A stretch of DNA of 64,000 bases. It comes from an uncultured Collinsella sp. (GTDB lineage: Bacteria; Actinomycetota; Coriobacteriia; Coriobacteriales; Coriobacteriaceae). The notes below the pieces were generated by a model that was given only the letters and a program-made list of their open reading frames with translations, was not told the origin of the DNA and did not search any database. Position 1 is the first letter of the stretch. The number at the start of each line of letters is the position of its first letter. The stretch covers positions 1 to 64,000 of the forward strand of contig CALEBN010000036.1 of NCBI GenBank assembly GCA_937943045.1, in the 5' to 3' direction. Position numbers and translations under genes: made by a program. Below, in pieces: positions 18,437 through 27,539 of the stretch.

Positions 18437-18747
18437 TGTTCACTCCTTCTTGGGGTTTTAAGCACGGGGCGTGGCCACGATGGGTTGTCCTCGTGCCTCC
18501 TGGCTGCATCCGCGCCGCTCATGGCATTTTGCGGTTTGGACTCGACGCAGCAGGAGCCGACAAAACAATCGGTACTATACGCGCATCGGGAGCGTATTTC
18601 CAGAAAAACCTCGTCTGCCTGCACAACTCCACAACTCCCCCGCACAAATGGGTCCCAAAAAGCAGTTGCGGTGAAATAGGGACTGTTTGGCGGCCTAACA
18701 GGCTTAAACAGTCCGTATTTCACCGCAACTTATTGGTGGGGATGCGA
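18437..18747 (-). promoter_or_regulatory. leader and likely promoter of the rplE half-operon
   Basis: No gene is visible here. On the minus strand a TATAGT hexamer at 18574-18579 is the best -10 candidate, about 138 bases upstream of rplE, with a poor -35 about 17 bases further. The segment also holds a 67-bp palindrome (18664-18730, listed separately). Since rplE is cut off from the S10 genes, a promoter somewhere here is needed; the exact one is a guess. Confidence 0.4.
18664..18730. repeat. 67-bp palindromic repeat, copy A
   Basis: Outer arms AGTTGCGGTGAAATA at 18664-18678 and its complement at the right end; one mismatch (G for C) interrupts the arm match of about 25 bp. The whole element is 67 bp and closely matches copy B at 21449-21515. 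It sits between the xdhC stop and the rplE leader. It could be a miniature element, a REP-like sequence or a bidirectional terminator without U-tract. Confidence 0.85.
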
Positions 18748-19791
18748 TTAGCGCTTGCGGGGGACGAGTTTGGTGCGGCGCAGGTGGATCATCTCGGCGG
18801 CGATGGAGATGGCGATCTCCTCGGGGTCCTCGGCCTCAATGGCAACGCCGATCGGAAGGTGCAGCTCGTCGATCTGGTCCTGCGTAAAGCCTTCCTGCTC
18901 CAGGCGGGCGCGCACAAAGGCCGTCTTGCGGCGCGAACCCAGACAGCCCAGGTAGGCAGGCTTGGCACGCATGGCCTGAATCACCACATCGATATCGGAC
19001 TTGTGCCCCGCCGTGGCGACGACCACCAGATCGCGCGGGCCGATGGGGCACTGCTTGCTCAGGTTCTTGTAGTCGACCAGACGACGGTCGTAGACACCGG
19101 GCACCCAATCGGGGGTCAGCGTGCCGGGGCGGTCGTCGCACGCCACGACGGCAAAGCCCGCCGCCGTGAGCACCCGCGCCGTCGCGGCGCCCACGTGTCC
19201 GCAGCCAAAGATATAGGTCAGCCCCTCGGGGCAGAGCGTCTCGATGTGCGCCGCGGGAATCTCAGAGGCCGCGTTGGTGTAGGTGACCTTACTCCCCTCC
19301 TCCACCAGCGAAAGCCCGGGGCAGCCCGCAATGGTGCGGCGCGATTCCTCGCCATGGTACTCGGCCACATCGCCCTCGAGCGCGCTCGCGATAAACGGCT
19401 TAAAGTCGATGACGAAGTCGCCGATGCGCCGATAGACCAAGATGTCGGTAATTTCCTGGAACAACGGTGCCTGGATCGCATCCAGGTGCAGATAGCACAG
19501 GCAGATGGCTCCGCCGCAGATCATACCGGTATCGGAGTTCTCGCCGCCCATGGTGTAGCGGACCAGACGCGATTGCCCCGCGGCCAGCAGCTCTCGCGCC
19601 TCGTCCAGCGCAAAGAGCTCGATCTTGCCGCCGCCGATGGTGCCCGCCTGGCTACCGTCGGCAAAGACGGCCATCCAGGCACCCACGCCGCGCGGCGACG
19701 ACCCCGCCGTGCCGGCCACGACCACGAGCTCGCACGTCTCGCCAGCACGCAGGGCGACAAGCGCCGCATTCACAACATCGAGCTTTTCCAT
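18748..19791 (-). CDS. xdhC: XdhC/CoxI family molybdoenzyme maturation protein
   Basis: XdhC-type proteins bind and modify molybdenum cofactor and insert it into xanthine-dehydrogenase-type enzymes. The 347-residue protein has the XdhC/CoxI N-terminal domain (TAGSSPRGVGAWMAVFADG, GTIGGGKIE) and a C-terminal Rossmann domain with YIFGCGHVGAATARVL. It is 9 bases downstream of yqeB in the same unit and serves the molybdenum hydroxylase encoded at 37790-40567, inferred from co-occurrence. Function of the Rossmann part is not certain. Confidence 0.9.
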   Translation of the reverse strand: MEKLDVVNAALVALRAGETCELVVVAGTAGSSPRGVGAWMAVFADGSQAGTIGGGKIELFALDEARELLAAGQSRLVRYTMGGENSDTGMICGGAICLCYLHLDAIQAPLFQEITDILVYRRIGDFVIDFKPFIASALEGDVAEYHGEESRRTIAGCPGLSLVEEGSKVTYTNAASEIPAAHIETLCPEGLTYIFGCGHVGAATARVLTAAGFAVVACDDRPGTLTPDWVPGVYDRRLVDYKNLSKQCPIGPRDLVVVATAGHKSDIDVVIQAMRAKPAYLGCLGSRRKTAFVRARLEQEGFTQDQIDELHLPIGVAIEAEDPEEIAISIAAEMIHLRRTKLVPRKR

Positions 19792-19800
19792 TGCCGCCTT

Positions 19801-20595
19801 CTATCCTCTAAAGATATCGGTGAGCATAGCGAGTGCCTCGAGCACGCCGCCGCCGACCGACGTCGCCTTGTCCGAAATGTAGTTGATATAGCTGGCATCG
19901 CCGCGCGGATCGACATCGGCGCATTTAAAGCCCTCAGTCACCCGCACGCCGTTCGCCAAAAGCCCACGCAGACAGCCATCGATCTGCGTGCGCATGGGCG
20001 TATCGCCCGCGTAGCCAATCACGTCTCCGGCGCGCACGATGTCGCCGATTGCGCGGTCGGACCGAAACACGCCGGCGGCGGGGCTGTGGATAACACGCTC
20101 TTTGCCATAGCCAGCGATAATGCCCGGCACGCCCGTGTTGGGCTGGGGTGAACCTTGGGTAATGACACGGCCCAGGAAATGTCCGCGCATGGTTTCGACC
20201 ACGGCGTCGCAGTCAACCGGCACGGTAAAGCCCGGCCCCACGGCGATGACGACAGGCGCCATATCGCGCGTGGTGCCCAAGTTGCGCTTGGCCAAAATCG
20301 CATCGACCACGGCAGCGGGTTTCAGTTCGTCGAGCATCTTGGCCTGAGGGTCCACCACGACGGCAACATCCCCCGCTTGGGTAATCTCGAGCGCCTCAGC
20401 CGGCGTCTGCGCCAAGCGGGCGCGAATGCCCTCGACCTCGACCTCGCCCAAGCGAATGGCCTCGCAAAAACTGATTGTGCGACGGATGCACGTGGGAACC
20501 GCGATATCGGCCATGACGACCGACACGCCGGCGCGCACCAAACGGGCAGCGACACCCGTGGCGATATCGCCGGCGCCGCGAACATAAACGAGCAT
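19801..20595 (-). CDS. yqeB: EF2563/YqeB family selenium-dependent molybdenum hydroxylase accessory protein
   Basis: A 264-residue protein beginning MLVYVRGAGDIATGVAARLVRAG (a Rossmann-like GxGxxxTG start) with VIAVGPGFTVPVDCDAVVETMRG and TQGSPQPNTGVPGIIAGYG. These match the YqeB family, which co-occurs with labile-selenium molybdenum hydroxylases. Biochemical role is not established in detail. It is followed 9 bases later by xdhC and is divergent from yqeC, with a 102-base shared promoter region. Confidence 0.88.
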   Translation of the reverse strand: MLVYVRGAGDIATGVAARLVRAGVSVVMADIAVPTCIRRTISFCEAIRLGEVEVEGIRARLAQTPAEALEITQAGDVAVVVDPQAKMLDELKPAAVVDAILAKRNLGTTRDMAPVVIAVGPGFTVPVDCDAVVETMRGHFLGRVITQGSPQPNTGVPGIIAGYGKERVIHSPAAGVFRSDRAIGDIVRAGDVIGYAGDTPMRTQIDGCLRGLLANGVRVTEGFKCADVDPRGDASYINYISDKATSVGGGVLEALAMLTDIFRG

Positions 20596-20697
20596 TCCCG
20601 GGGCACCTCCCTGTGCTACGGTTTGAGCAGAGCAAAAGCGGTTCGACCGCTACTCTGATGATTATTTATTATCACAGTATTATACGGCGGTGAACAG

Positions 20698-21432
20698 ATG
20701 GAAACGGTTAGCGGCAATCTTGCCTCGGCGCTCAGGATCGAGCCAGGCATTACCGCGATTATCGGCAGCGGCGGCAAGTCGACCTTGCTAAAGACACTCG
20801 GCCTTGAGCTTATGCGCGCTGGCGGCCGCGTGCTCCTCTGCACCACCACGCATATGTTCCCCGTCGCCGGCGTGCCATGGGACGGGTCGAGCCGTCGCCT
20901 GGACGCCGCGCCCTGGAAGCCAGGTGCCCCACACGCCCCAGGCTGCACCTGCGAGGCCTGCGCGAGACTTGTGCGGGGAAGCATCTGCCAGGCAGGCGTC
21001 TTGGACCCCCAGACGGGCAAGCTCTCCTCCCCTGCCGAGCCGCTCGACCAGCTGGCGCAGCGCTTTGACTACGTCCTGGCCGAGGCGGACGGCAGCAAGC
21101 GGCTCCCGCTCAAGGCCCACGCCCCGTGGGAGCCGGTCGTTCCCGCCGGCACGGCCAACGTCATCTGGCTCGTCGGCGCCTCGGGGCTCGGCAAGCCCAT
21201 CAACGAAGCCGTCCACCGCCCCGAGCTCTTTTGCGAGCGTTGCGGCTGCGAGCCTACCGACATCGCCACACCCGAGAACGTCGCCCAGGTGCTCAGCGCC
21301 GAGATGCAGGCGCTGAAGCTCGGCGCAGCTCGCGTCATGCTCAACCAAGTCGACACGCTTGCCGACTCAACGATGGCCGACCGCTTCGAGGCAGCTCTCG
21401 ACCGCCCCATCGTCGCCAGCAGCCTCAAGTAG
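20698..21432 (+). CDS. yqeC: YqeC family selenium cofactor biosynthesis protein
   Basis: A 244-residue protein with a P-loop-like IIGSGGKSTLLKTL at about residues 20-33 and a TTTHMFPV segment. These are typical of YqeC, proposed to act in making the selenium-containing molybdenum hydroxylase cofactor. Two cysteine clusters (CTCEACARL and CERCGC) could bind metal. It is divergent from yqeB-xdhC and is followed 17 bases later by palindrome copy B. Confidence 0.85.
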   Translation: METVSGNLASALRIEPGITAIIGSGGKSTLLKTLGLELMRAGGRVLLCTTTHMFPVAGVPWDGSSRRLDAAPWKPGAPHAPGCTCEACARLVRGSICQAGVLDPQTGKLSSPAEPLDQLAQRFDYVLAEADGSKRLPLKAHAPWEPVVPAGTANVIWLVGASGLGKPINEAVHRPELFCERCGCEPTDIATPENVAQVLSAEMQALKLGAARVMLNQVDTLADSTMADRFEAALDRPIVASSLK

Positions 21433-21448
21433 CCGGCCCCATCTCCTC

Positions 21449-21515
21449 AGTTGCGGTGAAATACGGACTGTTTGGCCGCCTGACGGCCGCAAACAGTCCG
21501 TATTTCACCGCAACT
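21449..21515. repeat. 67-bp palindromic repeat, copy B
   Basis: Perfect inverted repeat with 26-bp outer arms (21449-21474 and 21490-21515) and an inner GCCG/CGGC stem. It is identical in length to copy A at 18664-18730 and differs from it mainly in the loop and one arm base. It lies between the convergent yqeC and hydA genes, so a terminator role is possible although no U-tract is present. Confidence 0.88.
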
Positions 21516-21541
21516 GCGGAGGGGACACGGCATCTTTGCTG

Positions 21542-22909
21542 CTAGCGGGGCACGTAGCGACCGGGCTGGGCTCCGGTAGGCTCGCCGTCGCGTGCCGCCA
21601 GCACGCCGTTCACAAACACGGCCTTGGCGCGGCCATGTGCCTCAAAGCCTTCGAGCGGCGTGTAGTCCACAGCCTGATGCTGTGTCGCGGCGCGAATGGT
21701 CCAGCGCGCCTGGGGATCCCACACGCACACGTCGGCATCGGCACCCTCGGCAAGACAGCCCTTGCGTGGATACATGCCAAAAACGCGCGCCGGGTTCTCG
21801 CTCATCAAGCGGCACAGATCCTCGGGACCCAGCTGTCCCTCAAAGCTCGTGGCAATCGCGACGGGACGATGCTCCACGCCGGGCCCGCCGTTGGGAATCG
21901 CGCGGAAATCGTCGCGCCCGCGGTCCTTTTGCCCGTGCAGGTTAAAGCTGCAGTGGTCGGTCGCAATCGTATCGATCTCGCCGGCCACAAGCGCCTCGCG
22001 CAGCGCGGCACGGTCACCGGCATGGCGCAGCGGCGGGCTCATCACATACTTGGCGCCCGCAAAGCCGTCCTCGCCCTGCTCCAGATAACAGGTGTCGTCG
22101 AGCATCAGATACTGGGGGCAGGTCTCGACATAGATATCCTTCTGCCCGCGCGCTTTGGCAGCGCGAATGGCCTCGAGCCCCAGCTTGGTCGAAAGGTGCA
22201 CCACGTTGACCGGAGCGTCCCCGGCCAGGTGCGCCAGATACAGCAGGCGGCTCACGGCTTCGGCCTCACACACGTCCGGGCGGCTGAGCGCATGCCCCTC
22301 GGGCCCATGAATCCCCTGCTCGTACACGCGCTTCTGCAGCTCATTCACCAGCGTACCGTTCTCGCAATGCACGCACAGTATGCCGCCAATACGCTTGAGC
22401 TCCTCGAGCACCTCGAGCGTCTCGGCATCGTCCAGGCGCAAATGATCGTAGGCAAAGTAGGTCTTAAACGACGATACGCCCGCCTCGCGCATGGCCGAAA
22501 GATCGGCGCGGTTGCGCTCATTCCACTCGGCGAGTGCCATATGAAAAGCGTAGTTGGCCGTGCAGGTTCCGTCGGCGCGGCGATGCCACTCGGCCAAGGC
22601 ATCGGGCATGGTCACGCCGCGATCGGCCGTCGCGTAGTCCACAATGGTCGTCGTGCCGCCGCAGGCAGCCGCGCGCGTGCCGGTCTCAAAGCTATCGGCT
22701 GTCCAATCCATGCCAGTCCAGCACTGCATGTGCGTGTGGCCGTCGATAAAGCCGGGAAACACCCAGCAGCCCGCGGCGTCCTCGACGGTATCGTCGGCGC
22801 CCGGCTCAATCGCTGCGGCGATCCGCACAATCTTGTCGCCCTCCATGGCAAGATCGGCGCGGCGAAGCCCCTGGGGCGTCACGAGCGCGCCGTTTTTGAT
22901 GATGATCAT
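21542..22909 (-). CDS. hydA: dihydropyrimidinase / D-hydantoinase-type amidohydrolase (HyuA/HydA)
   Basis: A 455-residue cyclic amidohydrolase that opens hydantoin- or dihydropyrimidine-like rings. Metal-binding residues are visible: FIDGHTHMQ (HxH), SSFKTYFAYDHLRL with the lysine usually carboxylated, VHCENGTLV (His), VVHLSTKLG (His) and IATDHCSFN (Asp). Length is normal. AAGGAG precedes the ATG at 22909. It lies 9 bases downstream of the mocA-like gene and belongs to the E. coli ygeW-ssnA type cluster (ygeZ/hyuA), where it is linked to urate degradation. The true substrate here is inferred. Confidence 0.92.
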   Translation of the reverse strand: MIIIKNGALVTPQGLRRADLAMEGDKIVRIAAAIEPGADDTVEDAAGCWVFPGFIDGHTHMQCWTGMDWTADSFETGTRAAACGGTTTIVDYATADRGVTMPDALAEWHRRADGTCTANYAFHMALAEWNERNRADLSAMREAGVSSFKTYFAYDHLRLDDAETLEVLEELKRIGGILCVHCENGTLVNELQKRVYEQGIHGPEGHALSRPDVCEAEAVSRLLYLAHLAGDAPVNVVHLSTKLGLEAIRAAKARGQKDIYVETCPQYLMLDDTCYLEQGEDGFAGAKYVMSPPLRHAGDRAALREALVAGEIDTIATDHCSFNLHGQKDRGRDDFRAIPNGGPGVEHRPVAIATSFEGQLGPEDLCRLMSENPARVFGMYPRKGCLAEGADADVCVWDPQARWTIRAATQHQAVDYTPLEGFEAHGRAKAVFVNGVLAARDGEPTGAQPGRYVPR

Positions 22910-22918
22910 AATTGCTCC

Positions 22919-23533
22919 TTATTGATTGATGCAGTTGGCCACGCGATCAAAATACGAGCAGGCGGCAATATGCTCCGTTATGCGTCGCTGTCCCTTGACA
23001 GTATCGACGTCCCACAGCTCGTAGGCACGCGCCTCGACCAACACCACATCGGTACGGCCCTTGAGGATCGAACCGCCGCCGTCCTTGCCCTCAAGACACA
23101 TAAGCGCATCGAATAGTTCCGCCGGAAAGAGCACCGGGCTCGAAGGCTCACCGTTGCACGCAAGACGCACCGGATGCTTGCGGCCACGCTCGTCAAATGC
23201 ACGAACCATAGCCTCAAAAGAATCCGAACTCACGAGCGGCTGGTCGCCCGGCAAAAAGAGGCAACCTTTCCAGTTGCGTTCGACTCCCCACGAAAGGCCC
23301 GCACGGACGCTTTCGCTGCGCAGCTCGCCATCGTGCAGCACGCACGGGCAATGCTTGTCCTCGCAAATCTGAGCGACCTCGGGCCAACGCGTCGAAACCA
23401 CGACGTCAAAGCCCCGGGGAACCGAATCGATGGTCCGGGCAATCAGCGGCTCGCCATAGATATCGGCAAGCATCTTGTTAGAGCCAAACCGCTTGCCCTC
23501 GCCCGAAGCCATAATGACGCATCCAAGTTTCAT
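22919..23533 (-). CDS. mocA: MocA-like molybdenum cofactor nucleotidyltransferase (YgfJ family)
   Basis: A 204-residue nucleotidyltransferase likely to transfer CMP (or another nucleotide) to molybdopterin to make the dinucleotide cofactor used by xanthine dehydrogenases. The N-terminus CVIMASGEGKRFGSNKMLADIYG is the NTP-transferase signature, and LFLPGDQPLVSS is the metal-binding GDxP motif. I chose the ATG at 23533 (GGGGAGG upstream) and not the longer upstream frame. Adjacent to hydA (9 bases). Confidence 0.88.
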   Translation of the reverse strand: MKLGCVIMASGEGKRFGSNKMLADIYGEPLIARTIDSVPRGFDVVVSTRWPEVAQICEDKHCPCVLHDGELRSESVRAGLSWGVERNWKGCLFLPGDQPLVSSDSFEAMVRAFDERGRKHPVRLACNGEPSSPVLFPAELFDALMCLEGKDGGGSILKGRTDVVLVEARAYELWDVDTVKGQRRITEHIAACSYFDRVANCINQ

Positions 23534-23662
23534 CTCCGCAAACCTCCCCTGGCTGCCTTGGACACCATAGTTGCTATACCCACCATACCAAGCTCGCACT
23601 CCGTCGGAACAGGTATGCGCTCGTTTTTCCAGCGAACGCCCCTTGGCTCTCCATAGCACAAA

Positions 23663-23693
23663 GGAGGGCACCCCGCGACGCAGGGCACCCTCC
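23663..23693 (-). terminator. hairpin between arcC and the mocA-like gene
   Basis: On the minus strand a GC-rich stem of about 12 bp with wobble pairs is followed by TTTGTG. It lies 20 bases past the arcC stop and may act as a partial terminator that lowers expression of mocA-hydA. Confidence 0.6.
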
Positions 23694-23711
23694 TCAATGG
23701 TGCAGATATGC

Positions 23712-24662
23712 CTACTCAGCGTCGCCGGTAAACGTGGTACCGGTCTTGCCGGCAAGGCCATCGCGCGCCTTCTCGAGCAGTGTGATGAGCGCCGTGCGGC
23801 CCGGCTTGCTCTCGGCAAACGTCGAGGCGGCCTGAACCTTGGGCAGCATGGAGCCGCGACCGAACTCGTTGGCCTCGGACAGACGCTTTACGTCAGCCGC
23901 GGTCAGCGTGTCGAGCCACTGCTCGTGGTCGGTGCCAAAGCCAATGGCAACCTTCTCCACGGCCGTCAGGATAACCAGGGCATCGGCATCGAGCTGCTCG
24001 GCGAGCTTCTCGGCCGCAAAGTCCTTATCGATGACGGCGGCAGCGCCCTTAAGGTGGTTGCCCTGGGCCTTGGTGACGGGAATGCCACCGCCGCCGCAGG
24101 AGATCACCACATGGTTGGACTCGACGAGCGACTTAATGGTGTCGAGCTCGACGATGTTCACGGGCTTGGGCGAGGCAACCACGCGACGGAAGCCCTGCTT
24201 CTCGTCGTGGATGAACTGGTAGCCGCGGTCGGCCTCCAGCTCCTTGGCCTCGGTCTCGCTCATCCACGGACCAATCGGCTTGACCGGGTCGGCAAAGGCC
24301 GGGTCGTCTGCCGCAACCTCGACCTGGGTGAGCACGGTGGCGACACCCTTGTCGATATTGCGGTCGAGCATTTCCTCGCGCAGCGCATTTTGCAGGTCAT
24401 AGCCAATGTAGCCCTGGCTCATGGCGCCGCAAACGGACAAGGGGCAGGGAACGTACTTCTGAGGATTAGAGCGCGTGAGCTCAGCCATCGCGTTGGCGAT
24501 CATGCCCACCTGGGGACCGTTGCCATGCACGACGACGACCTCGTTGCCCTCCTCGATCAGGTCGACGATAGCCTTGGAAGTCGTCTTGACGGCCTCCATC
24601 TGCTCGGGAAGGTTGGCGCCGAGGGCGTTTCCGCCCAGGGCGACAACGATACGCTTAGCCAT
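23712..24662 (-). CDS. arcC: carbamate kinase
   Basis: Catalyses carbamoyl phosphate + ADP to ATP + carbamate, 316 residues. The N-terminal RIVVALGGNALG, VVHGNGPQVGMI, ISCGGGGIPV and VIDKDFAAEKLAEQLDADALVILTAV are the family motifs. It starts 14 bases downstream of ygeW, so carbamoyl phosphate released by the YgeW carbamoyltransferase would directly yield ATP. It corresponds to yqeA of the E. coli cluster. Confidence 0.95.
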   Translation of the reverse strand: MAKRIVVALGGNALGANLPEQMEAVKTTSKAIVDLIEEGNEVVVVHGNGPQVGMIANAMAELTRSNPQKYVPCPLSVCGAMSQGYIGYDLQNALREEMLDRNIDKGVATVLTQVEVAADDPAFADPVKPIGPWMSETEAKELEADRGYQFIHDEKQGFRRVVASPKPVNIVELDTIKSLVESNHVVISCGGGGIPVTKAQGNHLKGAAAVIDKDFAAEKLAEQLDADALVILTAVEKVAIGFGTDHEQWLDTLTAADVKRLSEANEFGRGSMLPKVQAASTFAESKPGRTALITLLEKARDGLAGKTGTTFTGDAE

Positions 24663-24676
24663 TTCTCAGCCCAGCT

Positions 24677-25879
24677 TTAGGCCTGGAACCAGCGGGCGGT
24701 GTTGCGCTCGTCGAGGGCCTTGAGGGCGGCGGCGGGATCGGCAACCTTCTGCAGGAACATCATGGCAGCGATGGCGTACGGCTTGTAGCTGGCCTCCTTG
24801 TACATGCCCACGCGGTGCATGTCGAAGACGTCGGCGTTAACCTCGCCGTGCTCGCAGGAGACACCGGAGATGTCGGCGGGCAGCGGGTGCATAAAGATGG
24901 TGTCCTGGCCGTTGGCGGTCTTCTCCATGAGCTCGGTCGTGGAGCACCAGTCCTGATGCGTAGCGTTCTGAGCGAGCAGCTCCTTCTCGAGCGCAGCAAT
25001 GCCGGCGTCGTCGCCCTCGGCGTACAGGTTGGTGCGCTTCTCCATGGCGGCAAACGGAGCCCAGCTCTTGGGGATCACGATGTCGGCGCCCTCGAAGGCC
25101 TCGACCATGGTGTTGACCTGCTTAAAGGTGGTGCCGGACTCGGCGGCGTAGCCCTTGGCGCGCTCAACGACCTCGGGCATGAGGTCGTAGCCCTCGGGGT
25201 GGGCCAGGGTGACGTCCATGCCAAAGCGGGGCAGCAGGCTGATCAGCGACTGCGGGCAGGACAGCGGCTTGCCGTAAGAGGGCGAATAAGCCCAGGTGAC
25301 GGCAACCTTCTTGCCCTTGAGGTTCTCGAGGCCGCCAAACTCGTTGATGAGGTAGAGCATGTCGGCAGAGGACTGCGTGGGGTGGTCGGAATCGGACTGC
25401 AGGGAGATGAGCGTGGGACGGTGATCCAGAACACCGTCCTCGTAGGCCTGCTGGACGGACTCGGAGACCTCGGCCATGTAGGCGTCGCCCTTGCCGATGT
25501 ACATGTCGTCGCGGATGCCGATGACGTCGGCCATGAAGGAAATCATGGTAGCGGTCTCGCGGACGGTCTCGCCGTGAGCGATCTGGGACTTCTTCTCGTC
25601 CAGGTCCTGCAGCTCAAGGCCGAGCAGGTTGGCGGCCTTAGAGAAGGAGAAGCGCGTACGGGTGGAGTTGTCGCGGAACAGGGAGACGGCCAGGCCCGAG
25701 TCGAAGATCTTGGACGAAACGTTGTTCTCACGCAGCTCGCGCAGGGCGTCGGCGACGATGTAGAGAGCCTTGAGCTCATCGGTGGTCTTGTCCCAGGTGT
25801 GCAGGAAGTCGCTGCCGTACATGCCCTTAAAATCGAGGCCGTTCAGCTGCTCGACGAGCTCGGTAAACTTGACGTCCAT
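24677..25879 (-). CDS. ygeW: knotted carbamoyltransferase YgeW
   Basis: A 400-residue member of the aspartate/ornithine carbamoyltransferase superfamily. The carbamoyl-phosphate loop SLFRDNSTRTRFSFSKAA, HGETVRETA and MHPLPADI are visible; an insert around 160-190 and the C-terminus fit the YgeW subfamily. In purine-degrading clusters it is thought to act phosphorolytically on a ureido intermediate to give carbamoyl phosphate. The ATG at 25879 is preceded by AAAGGA. Upstream is a 200-base gap with a strong hairpin at 26033-26057. Confidence 0.93.
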   Translation of the reverse strand: MDVKFTELVEQLNGLDFKGMYGSDFLHTWDKTTDELKALYIVADALRELRENNVSSKIFDSGLAVSLFRDNSTRTRFSFSKAANLLGLELQDLDEKKSQIAHGETVRETATMISFMADVIGIRDDMYIGKGDAYMAEVSESVQQAYEDGVLDHRPTLISLQSDSDHPTQSSADMLYLINEFGGLENLKGKKVAVTWAYSPSYGKPLSCPQSLISLLPRFGMDVTLAHPEGYDLMPEVVERAKGYAAESGTTFKQVNTMVEAFEGADIVIPKSWAPFAAMEKRTNLYAEGDDAGIAALEKELLAQNATHQDWCSTTELMEKTANGQDTIFMHPLPADISGVSCEHGEVNADVFDMHRVGMYKEASYKPYAIAAMMFLQKVADPAAALKALDERNTARWFQA

Positions 25880-26032
25880 GGAAATGTCCTTTCTAAAGAT
25901 GAAAGATCGCAATGAGTAGATGTGCTCCGGCATGCGCGTGTGGCTAGAACATGCAGAGCGCTATGACGAGGACCCGCTACCGTTGAGGAAGCATGGGAGA
26001 TAACGACCGCGGGCCCCAAGTCAACAGGGGGT

Positions 26033-26057
26033 GCCGGGGACACGAGCGTCCCCCGGC
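26033..26057 (-). other. GC-rich hairpin in the ygeY-ygeW gap
   Basis: GCCGGGG at 26033-26039 pairs with CCCCGGC at 26051-26057, in the 200-base spacer between ygeY and ygeW. No U-tract follows, so it may stabilise the upstream transcript or modulate read-through and not fully terminate. Confidence 0.5.
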
Positions 26058-26079
26058 TCAACAAAATCGAGGAATGGGA

Positions 26080-27465
26080 CTAATCGATCTTGTTGTTGGT
26101 CAGACCGGCGCGGAACACGGTGGCGTCGCCATCGGCCTTGCTCGGATCGTAGAGGTTCAGGGCAGCCACGTACATGGCGGCAGCGGTGACCAGGTCGTCC
26201 TTGTAGGTGACCTCGTTGGGAGCGTGAGCCTGAGACTCGGCACCCGGGCCAAAGCCCACGCAGGGGATGCCGTAGCGGCCCTGGATGGAGACGCAGTTCG
26301 TGGAGAAGGTCCACTTGTCGCACAGCGGACGACCGGTGCGCTTGTCCATGCTGGGCTCGCAGCCGATGCGCTCGTCACCAAACATAGCCTTGTGGGCGTC
26401 GACGAGGGCCTTGACGTGCGGAGCGGTCTCCTTGTTGATCCACGTGGGGAAGTAAGCCTCGGTCTCGTAGACCTCGCCGGTCCAGGACGGACGGTCGTAC
26501 ATGTACATGGAGACCTTCACGTCGTCGCCGTACTTCTTGGCAGCCGGCAGGTTGCGGATCTCGTCCAGGCAGGACTCCCAGGTCTCACCGGCGGTCATGC
26601 GACGGTCGATGGAGATGGCGCAGGAGTCGGCCACGGCGCAACGGCTGGGGCTGGTGTAGAAGATCTGGCTGACGGTGCAGGTGCCGCGGCCCAGGAAGCG
26701 GGCGTCCTCGAAGTGCTCGGGGTTGTATTTGGGGTCGAGCATCTTGACGAGACCCTTGATGTCGGTCGACTCGTCGCAGCCGTTGTTGTTGAGGGCGCGG
26801 ACGTCGGCGATGATGTCAGCCATCTTGTAGATGGCGTTGTCGCCGCGGTCGGGAGCAGAGCCGTGGCAGGAGGTGCCGTGAACGTCGACGCGGATCTCCA
26901 TGCGGCCGCGGTGACCGCGATAGATGCCGCCGTCGGTGGGCTCGGTGGAAATGACGAACTCGGGCTTAATGCCGTCCTTGTTGTAGATGTACTGCCAGCA
27001 CATGCCGTCGCAGTCCTCTTCCTGGACGGTGCCGACGACCATAATCTTGTAGCCCTCGGGGATGAGGCCCATGTCCTTCATCATCTTGGCAGCGTAGGTA
27101 GCAGAAGCCATGCCACCCTCCTGGTCGGAGCCACCGCGGCCGTAGATGATCTCGTCGGTCTCGTAACCCTCATAGGGATCGGCATCCCAGTTATCGATGT
27201 TGCCGATGCCGACGGTGTCGATGTGAGAGTCGATGGCGATAATCTTGTCGCCCTCGCCCATAAAGCCCATAACGTTGCCCAGGCCGTCGACCTTGACCTC
27301 GTCATAGCCAAGGCTCTCCATCTCGGCCTTGATGCAAGCGACAACCTCACCCTCCTCGCAGGACTCAGAGGGATGGCTGATCATAGCGCGCAGGAAGCGA
27401 GTCATATCAGCACGATGGGACTCAGCAGCAGCCTTGATAGCGTCGAAATCGAGTTCTTTAGCCAT
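26080..27465 (-). CDS. ygeY: YgeY family M20-type metallohydrolase
   Basis: A 461-residue member of the M20 peptidase/deacylase family, annotated in databases as selenium-metabolism-linked hydrolase YgeY. Zinc-site motifs: AIDSHIDTVGIGN (His and Asp), GTVQEEDCDGM (catalytic Glu-Glu) and VISTEPTDGGIYRGHRGR. In the urate cluster it is expected to hydrolyse an acyclic ureido or amide intermediate. It lies between ygeX (74 bases) and ygeW. The RBS is AAAGG before the ATG at 27465. Confidence 0.93.
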   Translation of the reverse strand: MAKELDFDAIKAAAESHRADMTRFLRAMISHPSESCEEGEVVACIKAEMESLGYDEVKVDGLGNVMGFMGEGDKIIAIDSHIDTVGIGNIDNWDADPYEGYETDEIIYGRGGSDQEGGMASATYAAKMMKDMGLIPEGYKIMVVGTVQEEDCDGMCWQYIYNKDGIKPEFVISTEPTDGGIYRGHRGRMEIRVDVHGTSCHGSAPDRGDNAIYKMADIIADVRALNNNGCDESTDIKGLVKMLDPKYNPEHFEDARFLGRGTCTVSQIFYTSPSRCAVADSCAISIDRRMTAGETWESCLDEIRNLPAAKKYGDDVKVSMYMYDRPSWTGEVYETEAYFPTWINKETAPHVKALVDAHKAMFGDERIGCEPSMDKRTGRPLCDKWTFSTNCVSIQGRYGIPCVGFGPGAESQAHAPNEVTYKDDLVTAAAMYVAALNLYDPSKADGDATVFRAGLTNNKID

Positions 27466-27539
27466 TGTTCATAACCTTTCAAACTAAGGAATCTACCTGT
27501 GAGGTGGCGGAGCGATACCTATTTACTCCGCCCCAACGA

